64,000 nt of DNA from assembly GCA_017548985.1 (NCBI GenBank), contig JAFYYW010000018.1, positions 1 through 64,000 of the forward strand. Reading direction: 5' to 3'. The notes beneath the pieces are model-generated. The model had not been told where the DNA came from. It did no database searches and saw only the letters and a list, made by a program, of their open reading frames with translations. Origin of the DNA: Bacteroidales bacterium. GTDB taxonomy: Bacteria; Bacteroidota; Bacteroidia; Bacteroidales; UBA932. Positions 42,701 through 51,267 of this stretch are shown piece by piece (within the stretch, counting starts at the first letter, position 1; each line of letters begins with the position of its first letter). A program made the position numbers and the translations under genes.

Positions 42701-44215
42701 ATGAAACAGACTTTACACATCATTGCCCTTATTATCATGGGCGCCGCTTTCCTTCAGGGTTGCGCAAAGGAGATTGAGGCCGAGATATCCCCTGTAGAGA
42801 CGCCGGAACAGGTTATCGGGGGAAAGACCTATAAGATGTCCGTCGTCGCCGGCAAGGATGAGATCGGTACCAGGGCCCTTTCTTTGATTGATCGCACCCT
42901 CAACGCCACCTGGGCCGTAGGCGAAAAGGTCAGTGTATATAAAGTGGATGGCGAGGGATCTATGGAAATGGAATCGACTGAACCAGTCTTTACACTTACC
43001 GCCCAAGAAAGCGGAGCTACGACCACGCTTTCGGGTGAGTTACCATCCACCTATACGCCCACAGCAGGTTCGAAATTGAGACTGAAGTTTCTTTCTGGCA
43101 ACTACGACAACCAGAAGGGAACGCTTGACTACATCGCGGGCAATTGTGACTTCGCCGTGGCAGACGTGACCATCAGCGAAGTCGGGACCGATGGTCTTGT
43201 CACCACCACCGCGGCAAATTTCGTGAACCAACAGGCCATTGTGAGGTTTTCGCTGAAGAAGGAAGATGGAACCACCCCCATCGAGGTTACAAGCCTGGCG
43301 GTCACGGTGGGTGGCATGACGTACAATGTCACGCCAGATGAAGCCATTAGCGACATTTTCGTAGCCATTCCTAAGGCCTCCCAAAAAACCGTGACGCTTT
43401 CAGCCATCGGTGTCGATGGCCCCTACACCTATGAAAAAACGGACATTTCTTTCGATAATGGCAAGTACTACATCATAGGCGTGAAGATGAAGAGGGTTCC
43501 GTTGCTGGGTGACATCTACTACAGCGACGGCACTTTCAGCACAACACTTGAAACAGGCAAGACCCCCATTGGCGTGATTGCCTATATCGGCACTGATGTT
43601 TATAGCGAGAATGGTGTGACACTGCGTGACGGCATAACTACGCTCCAGAGTCGCGGACTGGTACTTTGCCTGAATGATGCCGGCAGAGTGCCCTGGAGGA
43701 GAGAAGGAATGACAAACGTTACGGACATTTTACATGATGCTTTAGTGGATGACACAGGCGATTTGAAGCGAAGCGTCAACGTCAGCGGTTATGCCAACAC
43801 GAAATTCCTCGCGGAGAAATCAATTGAGACAGTGGATTATCCCGCGGCCTATTACGCATGGAACTACACTGGGCTGGCGGCTCCCTCAGGAACCACGGGC
43901 TGGTTCTTGCCCAGCATCCAGCAATGGGTTAAGATATTGACTGCCCTAGGAGGATTAAGTGAAAGCGGCATCGTATGGCAGGGCTGGATAGACTCACCCA
44001 GAAACAGTTTGCATAACTTGGAAGCGGCGATGGCAAAAGCGGGGGCATATAATGACCTTGATCCCTATAATACGGCTTTATTGTCAAGTTCCGAGTCAAC
44101 GGCTGGTGTGGCCACATGCATCATCGTCAACACCAGTGGTGGCAATGTTGGAATCCAGTTTTCTTATACACCTAAAAGTTATAGCTGGTTTGTCCGTCCC
44201 GTGCTGGCGTTCTGA
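42701..44215 (+). CDS. Fimbrillin-like lipoprotein with a C-terminal FISUMP/DUF1566-like domain
   Basis: This 504-residue exported protein has a lipobox with Cys 21 (AAFLQGC). The N-terminal half (about 40-265) has the fimbrillin/Mfa-like pattern: TRALSLIDRTLNATWAVGEKVSVY, then beta-rich segments ending in NGKYYIIGVKM. The C-terminal half matches the domain ending in FLPSIQQW, SSSEST and FVRPVLAF seen in FISUMP/DUF1566-type surface proteins. It could be a tip or minor fimbrial subunit, or an adhesin. No anchor or chaperone partner gene (Mfa2 type) follows. Confidence 0.82.
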   Translation: MKQTLHIIALIIMGAAFLQGCAKEIEAEISPVETPEQVIGGKTYKMSVVAGKDEIGTRALSLIDRTLNATWAVGEKVSVYKVDGEGSMEMESTEPVFTLTAQESGATTTLSGELPSTYTPTAGSKLRLKFLSGNYDNQKGTLDYIAGNCDFAVADVTISEVGTDGLVTTTAANFVNQQAIVRFSLKKEDGTTPIEVTSLAVTVGGMTYNVTPDEAISDIFVAIPKASQKTVTLSAIGVDGPYTYEKTDISFDNGKYYIIGVKMKRVPLLGDIYYSDGTFSTTLETGKTPIGVIAYIGTDVYSENGVTLRDGITTLQSRGLVLCLNDAGRVPWRREGMTNVTDILHDALVDDTGDLKRSVNVSGYANTKFLAEKSIETVDYPAAYYAWNYTGLAAPSGTTGWFLPSIQQWVKILTALGGLSESGIVWQGWIDSPRNSLHNLEAAMAKAGAYNDLDPYNTALLSSSESTAGVATCIIVNTSGGNVGIQFSYTPKSYSWFVRPVLAF

Positions 44216-44241
44216 CGGGCAGTGATCCTCTTGAAATTAGA

Positions 44242-44754
44242 TTAACGGGCGTCCTTAAAGGCCTCAAGGAGGGTTGTGACGACCTGAAGATTATCCTTGC
44301 TTGGTCGGAGCATGCGCCATGCGCCATAGCCGCCTATGAGGGCGAGGCAAATAGTGATCCATCCGCTTCCGTCGGAGATGAACCATCCGAGCATTGCCCA
44401 GATTAAGACCAGGGCGAGGGCGACATATATTCCGACGTTGGTGTTCTTGTTTCCTTCTTTCAGGGAAGCGGCATAACGCCGGACAGGTTCCCCGTCTGAT
44501 GTCGCGCCCGCGGGGCCGGCATCTTCCAGGGTGCAGGTTATGTATTTTACTTTATATTTGGTAGACCTATCCAATAGAAGGTCGCAACCGACGGAGGCCG
44601 CGGGGAGGCCTTCTTTCGGTATCTCATTGGTCCTCAAAACCTTTCCATATTGAGACATCTCTGTCTTTATGCCTCCCAGCACCGTCCCGTAAGGCTTCTC
44701 CGTCTCGAAAAGCCTCATCCCGGCGTCCATCATATGCACTTTTGAGTCAATCAT
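44242..44754 (-). CDS. Membrane protein of unknown function with two C-terminal helices
   Basis: This 170-residue protein has a soluble N-terminal part (about 1-100) rich in charged residues, with two Cys (SVGCDLLL and YITCTLED). Two adjacent membrane helices follow (VGIYVALALVLIWAMLGWF and ITICLALIGGYGAW), then a short cytoplasmic tail. I do not recognise the family. The start is the ATG before IDSKVHMM, 10 nt after the esterase stop; the longer frame runs back into that gene. It converges on the fimbrillin gene. Confidence 0.6.
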   Translation of the reverse strand: MIDSKVHMMDAGMRLFETEKPYGTVLGGIKTEMSQYGKVLRTNEIPKEGLPAASVGCDLLLDRSTKYKVKYITCTLEDAGPAGATSDGEPVRRYAASLKEGNKNTNVGIYVALALVLIWAMLGWFISDGSGWITICLALIGGYGAWRMLRPSKDNLQVVTTLLEAFKDAR

Positions 44755-44764
44755 CGCTAAAAGA

Positions 44765-45637
44765 TTAAAGGTATGTTTCGAAGAACTCAAGGATAGCGTC
44801 GCAGGTGTCCATATCCTTGTCTGACCAGCTGTGGTTTCCGCCGATGACCTTATAGACGAGCACATCAGCGGCCCCGCCTTGGAAATGATAGAGAATCACT
44901 TGGTTACGTCCTTCTTTTCGAGGCAGTCTGGTTATTGTCTCGCTGACACAACCGTTAGCGGCGATAATGTGGCTCAAAGCCGCCGGGACGGCCATATAGG
45001 CTCCCCAGCCACCCTTGTTCTCCGGATCTCCGGTCCATTCCGAGGTCCGGTCCTCGGTTCCGTGGACTTCCATGAAGGGGACCGGCTTTTTATACCGGAG
45101 CGGCATCATGTCTGTCAGTGTCAGTCCGGCGATAGATGCGATGGCTTTGAAAGCCTCCGGCTTCCTCTGGGCTGTCAGGTAGCACATCTCGCCACCGTTT
45201 GACATACCGGTCAGGAAGGCCTCGCTGAAGCCGTATTCTTTCTTAAGACTTTTGGACAGTTTCGCTATGAAGTCCACATCATCCGCTTTCATTCCTTTCT
45301 GGAACGGGTAACCGACATTCCAACTTTTCTTTCCTTTTGGATCGAGGCTTCCGTCAGGATAGCAAATCGCGAACCCGTGGGTGTCGGCGGCGTCCATCAA
45401 CTCGACTTTACCATTAGCGGCGGAACCGCCATAGCCGTGGAGACAGAGGACCAGTGGTGCTCCTTCTTTCAGCCCGTCGGGGGTGTAGAGGTAATACTCC
45501 CTCGTCATTCCTTGATGCTTGAGGGTCCCGTGGACGCATCTGTCCTGAACTGGAGTCTGGCCGTAGGCTGAAAACAGAGCCAGTGGCAGTGACAGGAGGA
45601 TGAATATCGCGGCTGATATGATTTTTCCCTTCTTCAT
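44765..45637 (-). CDS. Secreted PHB-depolymerase-type esterase
   Basis: This 290-residue alpha/beta hydrolase has a signal peptide to about residue 26. The oxyanion motif is LCLHGYGGSAANG, the nucleophile is S146 in TGMSNGGEM, the acidic residue probably lies in EVHGTEDRTSEW, and the His is in GGNHSWSD. This order matches LpqC/PHB-depolymerase family esterases, many of which act as feruloyl or acetyl esterases on plant glycans. It is probably co-transcribed with the membrane protein downstream. Confidence 0.85.
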   Translation of the reverse strand: MKKGKIISAAIFILLSLPLALFSAYGQTPVQDRCVHGTLKHQGMTREYYLYTPDGLKEGAPLVLCLHGYGGSAANGKVELMDAADTHGFAICYPDGSLDPKGKKSWNVGYPFQKGMKADDVDFIAKLSKSLKKEYGFSEAFLTGMSNGGEMCYLTAQRKPEAFKAIASIAGLTLTDMMPLRYKKPVPFMEVHGTEDRTSEWTGDPENKGGWGAYMAVPAALSHIIAANGCVSETITRLPRKEGRNQVILYHFQGGAADVLVYKVIGGNHSWSDKDMDTCDAILEFFETYL

Positions 45638-45694
45638 TGTAGTGGTTTTAAAAGTTTATTCGCTGGCACTCAGAATGACAAGAGGTCGCGGGTA

Positions 45695-46639
45695 TCATGC
45701 GGTAAAAGTGACTTCCAGACCATCGTGGGCGGCTTTTAGTGGAGAGGGGAGGGTGGCGTCCAGTTCCGCTTGGGTACCATGGAGGGTGCGGGCGAGATGG
45801 GTAAGATACACAGGCTGTCCCGGGGGCGGGGTGTATCTTTTCTCCCTGAGCAGCATATGTACGGTACGTTCGACAGTCTTCACGCTCGAGTGGGTGAATA
45901 TTCTGAAGTCCTCGTCTCCATCCATTCCCATCGTGGCTTCCATAACCAGACCGGTTATGGCCTTTCCCTTGGCATGTGGGTCGATACCCACAAGGCGGGC
46001 GGCAACCGCGGGAATTCCGCCGGTGTCAGTGGCATAAAGAACCCTGACTTCCCGCTTCTCAATGAGATACATCAGAGTCTGCTCCTTGAGGTCACCGGTC
46101 GCATGGTTCGCCGGCAGGGTCGTGAGGGTCATTCCGCAGATTGTAACCTTGTCTCCAGGGGATAGCGGAACTATCTCAGGGACAGGGAGTCCGGTCTCTT
46201 TTGAGGCTTTCTCAAAGCCTGCTTTTGCCCTCTCAATCCAGGAAGAACCGAGGTGGATGCGCTTGAGACCCAGTTTCAGGGCAGCGACAGGATTGTAGTG
46301 GTCGCCGTGTGAGTGGGTGTAGAATATAACTTCGGGTTTAACTCCATCCGGTAGCATATCCTCGTCTGTCGGAGTGAAGTCGATCAGCACTTTGTCGTCC
46401 AGCAGGACGCTGGAAAGCCTTCTCAGCTCGCCTCTCTCATCCTTTCCGTTCCAGTCGGCGGCGCCTGTGCCTAAGAAACGCATGCGCAGGGGGCCCGGAT
46501 CCTCCACTCCGTCAATATAGTGAAGCGGATCGCCGGCATCCACGGTCCGGTAATTTCCCGCCTCCACGGGGATGACACCTGTCAACCCCGCGGTGACCAG
46601 CGCTCCGGTGCCGATATTCAAGAATTCACGTCTGTCCAT
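45695..46639 (-). CDS. MBL-fold metallohydrolase with Tat-type signal
   Basis: This 314-residue protein begins MDRREFLNIG, a twin-arginine-like motif followed by a hydrophobic stretch, so it is probably exported folded. The metallo-beta-lactamase motif THSHGDH is at residues 108-114, with later ligands in PANHA, YATDTGG and YLTHLARTLHG. Substrate unknown; the family includes phosphodiesterases and lactonases. The ATG before DRREF is chosen because the longer frame lacks a signal at its front. Confidence 0.82.
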   Translation of the reverse strand: MDRREFLNIGTGALVTAGLTGVIPVEAGNYRTVDAGDPLHYIDGVEDPGPLRMRFLGTGAADWNGKDERGELRRLSSVLLDDKVLIDFTPTDEDMLPDGVKPEVIFYTHSHGDHYNPVAALKLGLKRIHLGSSWIERAKAGFEKASKETGLPVPEIVPLSPGDKVTICGMTLTTLPANHATGDLKEQTLMYLIEKREVRVLYATDTGGIPAVAARLVGIDPHAKGKAITGLVMEATMGMDGDEDFRIFTHSSVKTVERTVHMLLREKRYTPPPGQPVYLTHLARTLHGTQAELDATLPSPLKAAHDGLEVTFTA

Positions 46640-46711
46640 ATTGCAAAGATAAATGTTTTCGGCGTCATTCGGACTATCAAATTGATGCCGGCTTGCCGCG
46701 GGATGAAACGA

Positions 46712-46745
46712 ATGAAAGCGCATGGATGGTTCCATACGCTTTCAT
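46712..46745 (-). terminator. Hairpin downstream of nqrF, probable operon terminator
   Basis: A 9-bp perfect repeat ATGAAAGCG/CGCTTTCAT with four or five further inner pairs lies 23 nt after the nqrF stop. The bases after the stem on the minus strand are only moderately T-rich (TCGTTTC), so termination efficiency is uncertain. Confidence 0.5.
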
Positions 46746-46768
46746 CACAATCAGTTCCGGTAAAAGAA

Positions 46769-48037
46769 CTACGAGAAGTTGTCGTACAGGATGCTCTCAG
46801 GCGGGACGCCGAGGCTGTCAAGCAGGTTGTTGACGGCACCGACCATCATAGGCGGTCCGCACATGAAGTACTTGATATCCTCTGGTGTCTCGTGATCCTT
46901 CAGATAGGTCTCGTACATCACGTTGTGGACGAAGCCAGGGGTGTACTTCACACCGGCGGCGTCCGCGGCGGGATCCGGACGGTCGAGGGCGAGGTAGAAC
47001 TTGAAGTTCGGGAACTCCCTCTCAATCTCAGCGAAGTCCTCAAGATAGAAGGCTTCGACAAGGGCGCGGGCTCCGTAGAAGAAGCTGACCTTGCGGCCGG
47101 TCTTCAAAGTCTTGAAGAGGTGCATGATATGGCTCCTCAGAGGGGCCATGCCGGCTCCACCACCAACGAATATGTACTCCTGTTCCACAGGATCGTCCTT
47201 CGGAAGAAGGAACTCTCCGAACGGTCCGCTGATCCACACTTTGTCACCTGGCTTGCGGGTGAACACATAGGATGAGGCGACTCCCGGAGGAACGGGCAGC
47301 ATCTTGAACACGCCCCTAGGCTGGCTCCTGTCAAAAGGAGGAGTCGCGATACGTACGTTGAGCTTGATAACGTTCTTCTCGGCCGGATACGAGGCCATGG
47401 AGTAAGCCCTGACCGTAGGGACGGTGTTCTTGTGCTTGATGCCGAAGAAACCGTATTTCTCCCAGTCACCCCTGTACTCGGGCGCGACGTCGATATCAGC
47501 GAAGTCGATGTCGTACTCAGGGATGTCGATCTGGATGTACTCGCCGGACTTGAAATCGATGTTCTCGCCCTCAGGCAGCTTGACAGTGAACTCCTTGATA
47601 AAGGTGGCCACGTTGTCGTTGCTGATAACCTCGCACTCAAGTTTCTTGACGCTGAGGGTCGAGTCAGGCACTTGGATCTTGATATTGTCCTTGATCTTGA
47701 CCTGGCAGGCGAGACGGTAGCCGTCCTTTATCTGCTTGCGGTTGAAGAAGCCCTTCTCGGTGGGGAGGATGGTTCCGCCACCCTCAAGAACCTGCACCTT
47801 GCACTGGCCGCAGTTGGCCTTGCCGCCGCAGGCAGAGGGGAGGAATATTCCCTGATCGGAGAGGGTGTGCATCAAGTCGCCGCCAAGAGGAACCTCCATG
47901 GTCTTCTTGCCGTCGTTGATGTTGATGGCGACAGAACCTGAAGGGGTGAGCTTTGCCTTGATGATAAGGAGGAGAGCCACGAGTATGAGCGTTACGACAA
48001 CTATTGTCGCGATAGCTCCGATGATTGTGTTGAACAT
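46769..48037 (-). CDS. nqrF: Na+-translocating NADH:quinone reductase subunit F
   Basis: NqrF oxidises NADH and passes electrons through FAD and a 2Fe-2S centre into the complex. This 422-residue protein has an N-terminal membrane anchor, a plant-ferredoxin-type cluster ([12 protein letters not shown], with a fourth Cys in RLACQVK), an FAD domain (RAYSMASYP) and an NADH domain ([11 protein letters not shown] and MCGPPMM). It is the last gene of nqrABCDEF, 14 nt after nqrE. Confidence 0.96.
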   Translation of the reverse strand: MFNTIIGAIATIVVVTLILVALLLIIKAKLTPSGSVAININDGKKTMEVPLGGDLMHTLSDQGIFLPSACGGKANCGQCKVQVLEGGGTILPTEKGFFNRKQIKDGYRLACQVKIKDNIKIQVPDSTLSVKKLECEVISNDNVATFIKEFTVKLPEGENIDFKSGEYIQIDIPEYDIDFADIDVAPEYRGDWEKYGFFGIKHKNTVPTVRAYSMASYPAEKNVIKLNVRIATPPFDRSQPRGVFKMLPVPPGVASSYVFTRKPGDKVWISGPFGEFLLPKDDPVEQEYIFVGGGAGMAPLRSHIMHLFKTLKTGRKVSFFYGARALVEAFYLEDFAEIEREFPNFKFYLALDRPDPAADAAGVKYTPGFVHNVMYETYLKDHETPEDIKYFMCGPPMMVGAVNNLLDSLGVPPESILYDNFS

Positions 48038-48051
48038 AGCTGAACCTCCTT

Positions 48052-48648
48052 TTAAAGTGATATACCCATGAACGTCATCATCGCGATAGCCATGAGGCCG
48101 ACGGTGATGAAGGTGATTCCAAGACCCTTGAGAGGGGCGGGAACCTTGCTGTAAGCCATCTTCTCACGGATCGCCGCGAGAGAGACTATGGCGAGGAACC
48201 AGCCGATTCCGGAGCCGAGAGCGTAAACAACCGACTCACCGACGTTAACGAAATCTTTCTGCTGCATGAACAGGGAGCCTCCCAGGATCGCGCAGTTGAC
48301 AGCGATCAGAGGAAGGAAGATTCCGAGAGCGGAGTAGAGAGACGGGCTGAACTTCTCGACGACCATCTCGACAATCTGAACGATCGCGGCGATAACGGCG
48401 ATGAAAATGATGAAGCTGAGGAAACTCAGGTCAACACCTTTGATCAGGGCGTCGGGCGCGAGGACATATTTGTTGAGAAGGTAGTTGATAGGAAGAGTCA
48501 CAAGCAGGACGAAGATGACAGCGACACCAAGGCCCGCGGCAGTCTTCACATTCTTCGATACCGCCAGGTATGAGCACATACCCAGGAAGTAAGCGAAGAT
48601 CATGTTGTCAACGAAGATTGACTTTACGAATAAACTGATGTATTCCAT
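48052..48648 (-). CDS. nqrE: Na+-translocating NADH:quinone reductase subunit E
   Basis: This 198-residue integral membrane subunit has six predicted helices. It shows the RnfA/NqrE signatures, including [13 protein letters not shown] and [11 protein letters not shown], whose Cys residues are thought to hold the intramembrane Fe centre together with NqrD. It lies 15 nt downstream of nqrD. Confidence 0.95.
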   Translation of the reverse strand: MEYISLFVKSIFVDNMIFAYFLGMCSYLAVSKNVKTAAGLGVAVIFVLLVTLPINYLLNKYVLAPDALIKGVDLSFLSFIIFIAVIAAIVQIVEMVVEKFSPSLYSALGIFLPLIAVNCAILGGSLFMQQKDFVNVGESVVYALGSGIGWFLAIVSLAAIREKMAYSKVPAPLKGLGITFITVGLMAIAMMTFMGISL

Positions 48649-48663
48649 AACCTTGATGTTTAA

Positions 48664-49278
48664 CTATTTCTCCTGCAAGTCTTTCTGGATGCTCCTCTGG
48701 ACCCACACGATGCATCCGAGCAGGATGAGCGCGAAAGGAGGAAGGATCACCAGGTTGTTAGGTACATAACCGAGCCAGTTCAGCACATCGACTCCGAAGA
48801 GGGTGCCGCTTCCGAGAAGCTCGCGGAAGAAGGCGACGATCAGGAGGATCATGCCGTAGCCGGCGCCGTTGGCGACTCCGTCGAGGAATGACGGCCAGGG
48901 CTTGTTGCCGAGGGCGAAAGCCTCGATACGTCCCATCACGATACAGTTCGTGATGATGAGTCCGATATAGACAGACAGCTGTTTGTCAATGGCATAGGTG
49001 GCCTCGAAGGACTTAAGTACCTGGTCCACGAGAATAACCATCATGGCGACGACCACCAGCTGTACAATGATCCTGACACGGCTGGGAATCGTGTTTCTCA
49101 GCAGTGAGAGAATCAGGCTGGAGATGCCGCAAACAACTATGACCGAGAGGGCCATAACCAGGGCTCCTTTAAGGGTGACAGTGACTGCCAGCGAGGAGCA
49201 GATACCGAGGACAAGGACGGTGATAGGGTTGCCCTTGAAAATCGGATTCAGGATTGTTTCTTTCAATTTAGCGTCCAT
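48664..49278 (-). CDS. nqrD: Na+-translocating NADH:quinone reductase subunit D
   Basis: This 204-residue membrane subunit pairs with NqrE. The RnfE/NqrD motifs LGICSSLAVT and ITNCIVMGRIEAFA contain the Cys that with NqrE forms the Fe centre. It is separated from nqrC by 2 nt. Confidence 0.95.
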   Translation of the reverse strand: MDAKLKETILNPIFKGNPITVLVLGICSSLAVTVTLKGALVMALSVIVVCGISSLILSLLRNTIPSRVRIIVQLVVVAMMVILVDQVLKSFEATYAIDKQLSVYIGLIITNCIVMGRIEAFALGNKPWPSFLDGVANGAGYGMILLIVAFFRELLGSGTLFGVDVLNWLGYVPNNLVILPPFALILLGCIVWVQRSIQKDLQEK

Positions 49279-49280
49279 GA

Positions 49281-50108
49281 TTATTCCTCCTCAGTTTTGT
49301 TGTCTTCACAGCAGGACTTGTCTTCTTCGCAGGAATCACCTTCACAGCAGCAATCCTCATCCTTGGCGGTGGTCACGCCGAAGTAGGCGGCGTAGGCTCC
49401 GAGCCAAGTGTCGATCGCGGCGTCAAGACCGTTGGAAGTCATTGTGGCTCCGGTGATAGCGTCGATCTTATTATCGATGACGGAGGTGCCGTCAGGATTC
49501 TTGGGAGCGCCACCCTTCACGATGTCAAAGACATTGGTGTTGCTGAAGTCGGCTTTCTCGCCATTGAACTCGGCCTGGAACTCGGGGTCGTCCTTGATCT
49601 TGGCACCGAGACCGGCGGTCTCGCTCTCATGGTCGAAGTATGCGCCCTTGATGGCGTTGGAGTTCGGCTCGAAGGCTATGTAGCCCCAGACCGGACCCCA
49701 AAGACCGGCACCGTACACGGGAACAACCGTGACTCCGTTCTTGAATATAAACACGGGGATCTCAGCGTCGCTACCGTCTTTGATCTTGTAGTTCTGCTTC
49801 TTGAGTTCCTTCGGGGAGTAGACCTTGTCGAGGTCGAGGTCAGCTATTTTCTTTCCATCGGTGCCGACGGTGAAAGCGTTCTCGATTTCCTCAGCGTACT
49901 TGGCCAGAACGGCGGTGTTGCCCATTTTCTGGAGCTCCGCCTTGGTGGCGAACTTGGCGGCAGTCATCATCTGGGAGATGGTGTCGGCCTTCTCATTCGC
50001 TTCCTGCTTGGCTTTCAAGCCTTGAGAGACGAAAGCCAGGATCGCGGCGACCAATGTCACTATTATGGTCGTGTAAATGACCGTATATGTGTTACTGTTG
50101 GTATTCAT
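49281..50108 (-). CDS. nqrC: Na+-translocating NADH:quinone reductase subunit C with Cys-rich tail
   Basis: NqrC carries a covalent FMN in the periplasm. This 275-residue protein has an N-terminal membrane helix and the flavinylation motif TGATMTS (second Thr is the FMN site). A typical NqrC ends soon after the segment following that motif, but here about 23 more residues include six cysteines (EDCCCEGDSCEEDKSCCED) in a very acidic context. This tail could bind a metal or form disulphides. The covalent FMN would need an ApbE transferase, which is not in this window. Confidence 0.94.
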   Translation of the reverse strand: MNTNSNTYTVIYTTIIVTLVAAILAFVSQGLKAKQEANEKADTISQMMTAAKFATKAELQKMGNTAVLAKYAEEIENAFTVGTDGKKIADLDLDKVYSPKELKKQNYKIKDGSDAEIPVFIFKNGVTVVPVYGAGLWGPVWGYIAFEPNSNAIKGAYFDHESETAGLGAKIKDDPEFQAEFNGEKADFSNTNVFDIVKGGAPKNPDGTSVIDNKIDAITGATMTSNGLDAAIDTWLGAYAAYFGVTTAKDEDCCCEGDSCEEDKSCCEDNKTEEE

Positions 50109-50120
50109 ATCCTATTACAT

Positions 50121-51260
50121 TTAAGCGATCGAGACTTTTTTCGCCCTTCTTTTCGTGGCGCTGGAAACGACGCAATGGTCAATCAGCGGGGCGAATGTGT
50201 TCATAAGCAGGATGGCGAGCATCATTCCCTCGGCGTAGCCGGGGTTGAATAGCCTCACGACGATGCAGAGCGCTCCGATAAGGAATCCGTAGATCCACTT
50301 TCCGCATTCGGTCTGAGCCGAAGTGACAGGGTCAGTGGCCATGAATACTGTTCCGAAAGCGAAGCCGCCCATGACGAGCTGCACGTAAGCGGGGACATCG
50401 GTGACTCCGAAGGCGGTTCCGAGCCAGCCCACGAAGAGGGCTCCGGCGACGGAGGAGACCATGATCTTCCAGCTCGCGACTCCTGTCCAGATGAGGATGA
50501 AGGCGCCGATAAGGATGGCGATCACGGAAGTCTCACCGACTGATCCGGGAACTGTTCCGGCGAACATATTCCAGAAAGAGAAGTTCGCGCCGGTGATGGC
50601 ATCCATTCCTTCTGACATATAGGAGAGGGGAGTGGCGCCTGTGATGGCGTCAGCCCCGCAACGGCGAGCGATCCAGACCTGTGAGCCGGACATCGAGCTC
50701 GGATACGAGAAGAACAGGAAGGCGCGGCAGAGCAGGGCCGGGTTGAGGAAGTTCATTCCGGTGCCTCCGAAGACCTCCTTGCCGAAAATGACCGCGAAGG
50801 CCACGGCGAGGGCAAGCATCCAGAGAGGAACGTCCACCGGGACGATCAGAGGGATTAACATTCCGGAGACGAGGTAACCCTCGTTGACCTCCTCACCCTT
50901 GATCTGGGCGCTTGTGAACTCGATGCCGAGACCGACTATGTAAGCCACAAGATAGAGAGGAATGACTTTCCAGAGACCCCACCAGAACTGGTGCCAGAAT
51001 CCGGGGAGGTCGTTCATGATGAGGTTGTGCTGGTAACCGACGTTCCACATGCCGAACAGGGCGGCGGGAACGAGCGCGAGCACGACTATGATCATGACTC
51101 TCTTGATATCGATGGAATCGCGGACGTGAGAACCCTTGGCGGTCACGGTCGCGGGAACACGAAGGAAGGTGTCAAAGGCATCCCATGTGGAATGCAGCCA
51201 CCCTAATTTGCCGCCTTTTTCGAAAAGGCCGGGTTTTACTGTATTTTCTTCCATAGTCAT
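50121..51260 (-). CDS. nqrB: Na+-translocating NADH:quinone reductase subunit B
   Basis: This 379-residue membrane subunit holds the second covalent FMN at the Thr of ITGATPLSY and a riboflavin, and contributes to the Na+ path. About ten membrane helices are predicted, after an N-terminal cytoplasmic segment rich in charged residues. The first of two close ATG codons is preferred because AAGGCA sits just upstream. It follows nqrA by 7 nt. Confidence 0.95.
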   Translation of the reverse strand: MTMEENTVKPGLFEKGGKLGWLHSTWDAFDTFLRVPATVTAKGSHVRDSIDIKRVMIIVVLALVPAALFGMWNVGYQHNLIMNDLPGFWHQFWWGLWKVIPLYLVAYIVGLGIEFTSAQIKGEEVNEGYLVSGMLIPLIVPVDVPLWMLALAVAFAVIFGKEVFGGTGMNFLNPALLCRAFLFFSYPSSMSGSQVWIARRCGADAITGATPLSYMSEGMDAITGANFSFWNMFAGTVPGSVGETSVIAILIGAFILIWTGVASWKIMVSSVAGALFVGWLGTAFGVTDVPAYVQLVMGGFAFGTVFMATDPVTSAQTECGKWIYGFLIGALCIVVRLFNPGYAEGMMLAILLMNTFAPLIDHCVVSSATKRRAKKVSIA

Positions 51261-51267
51261 TGCCTTT

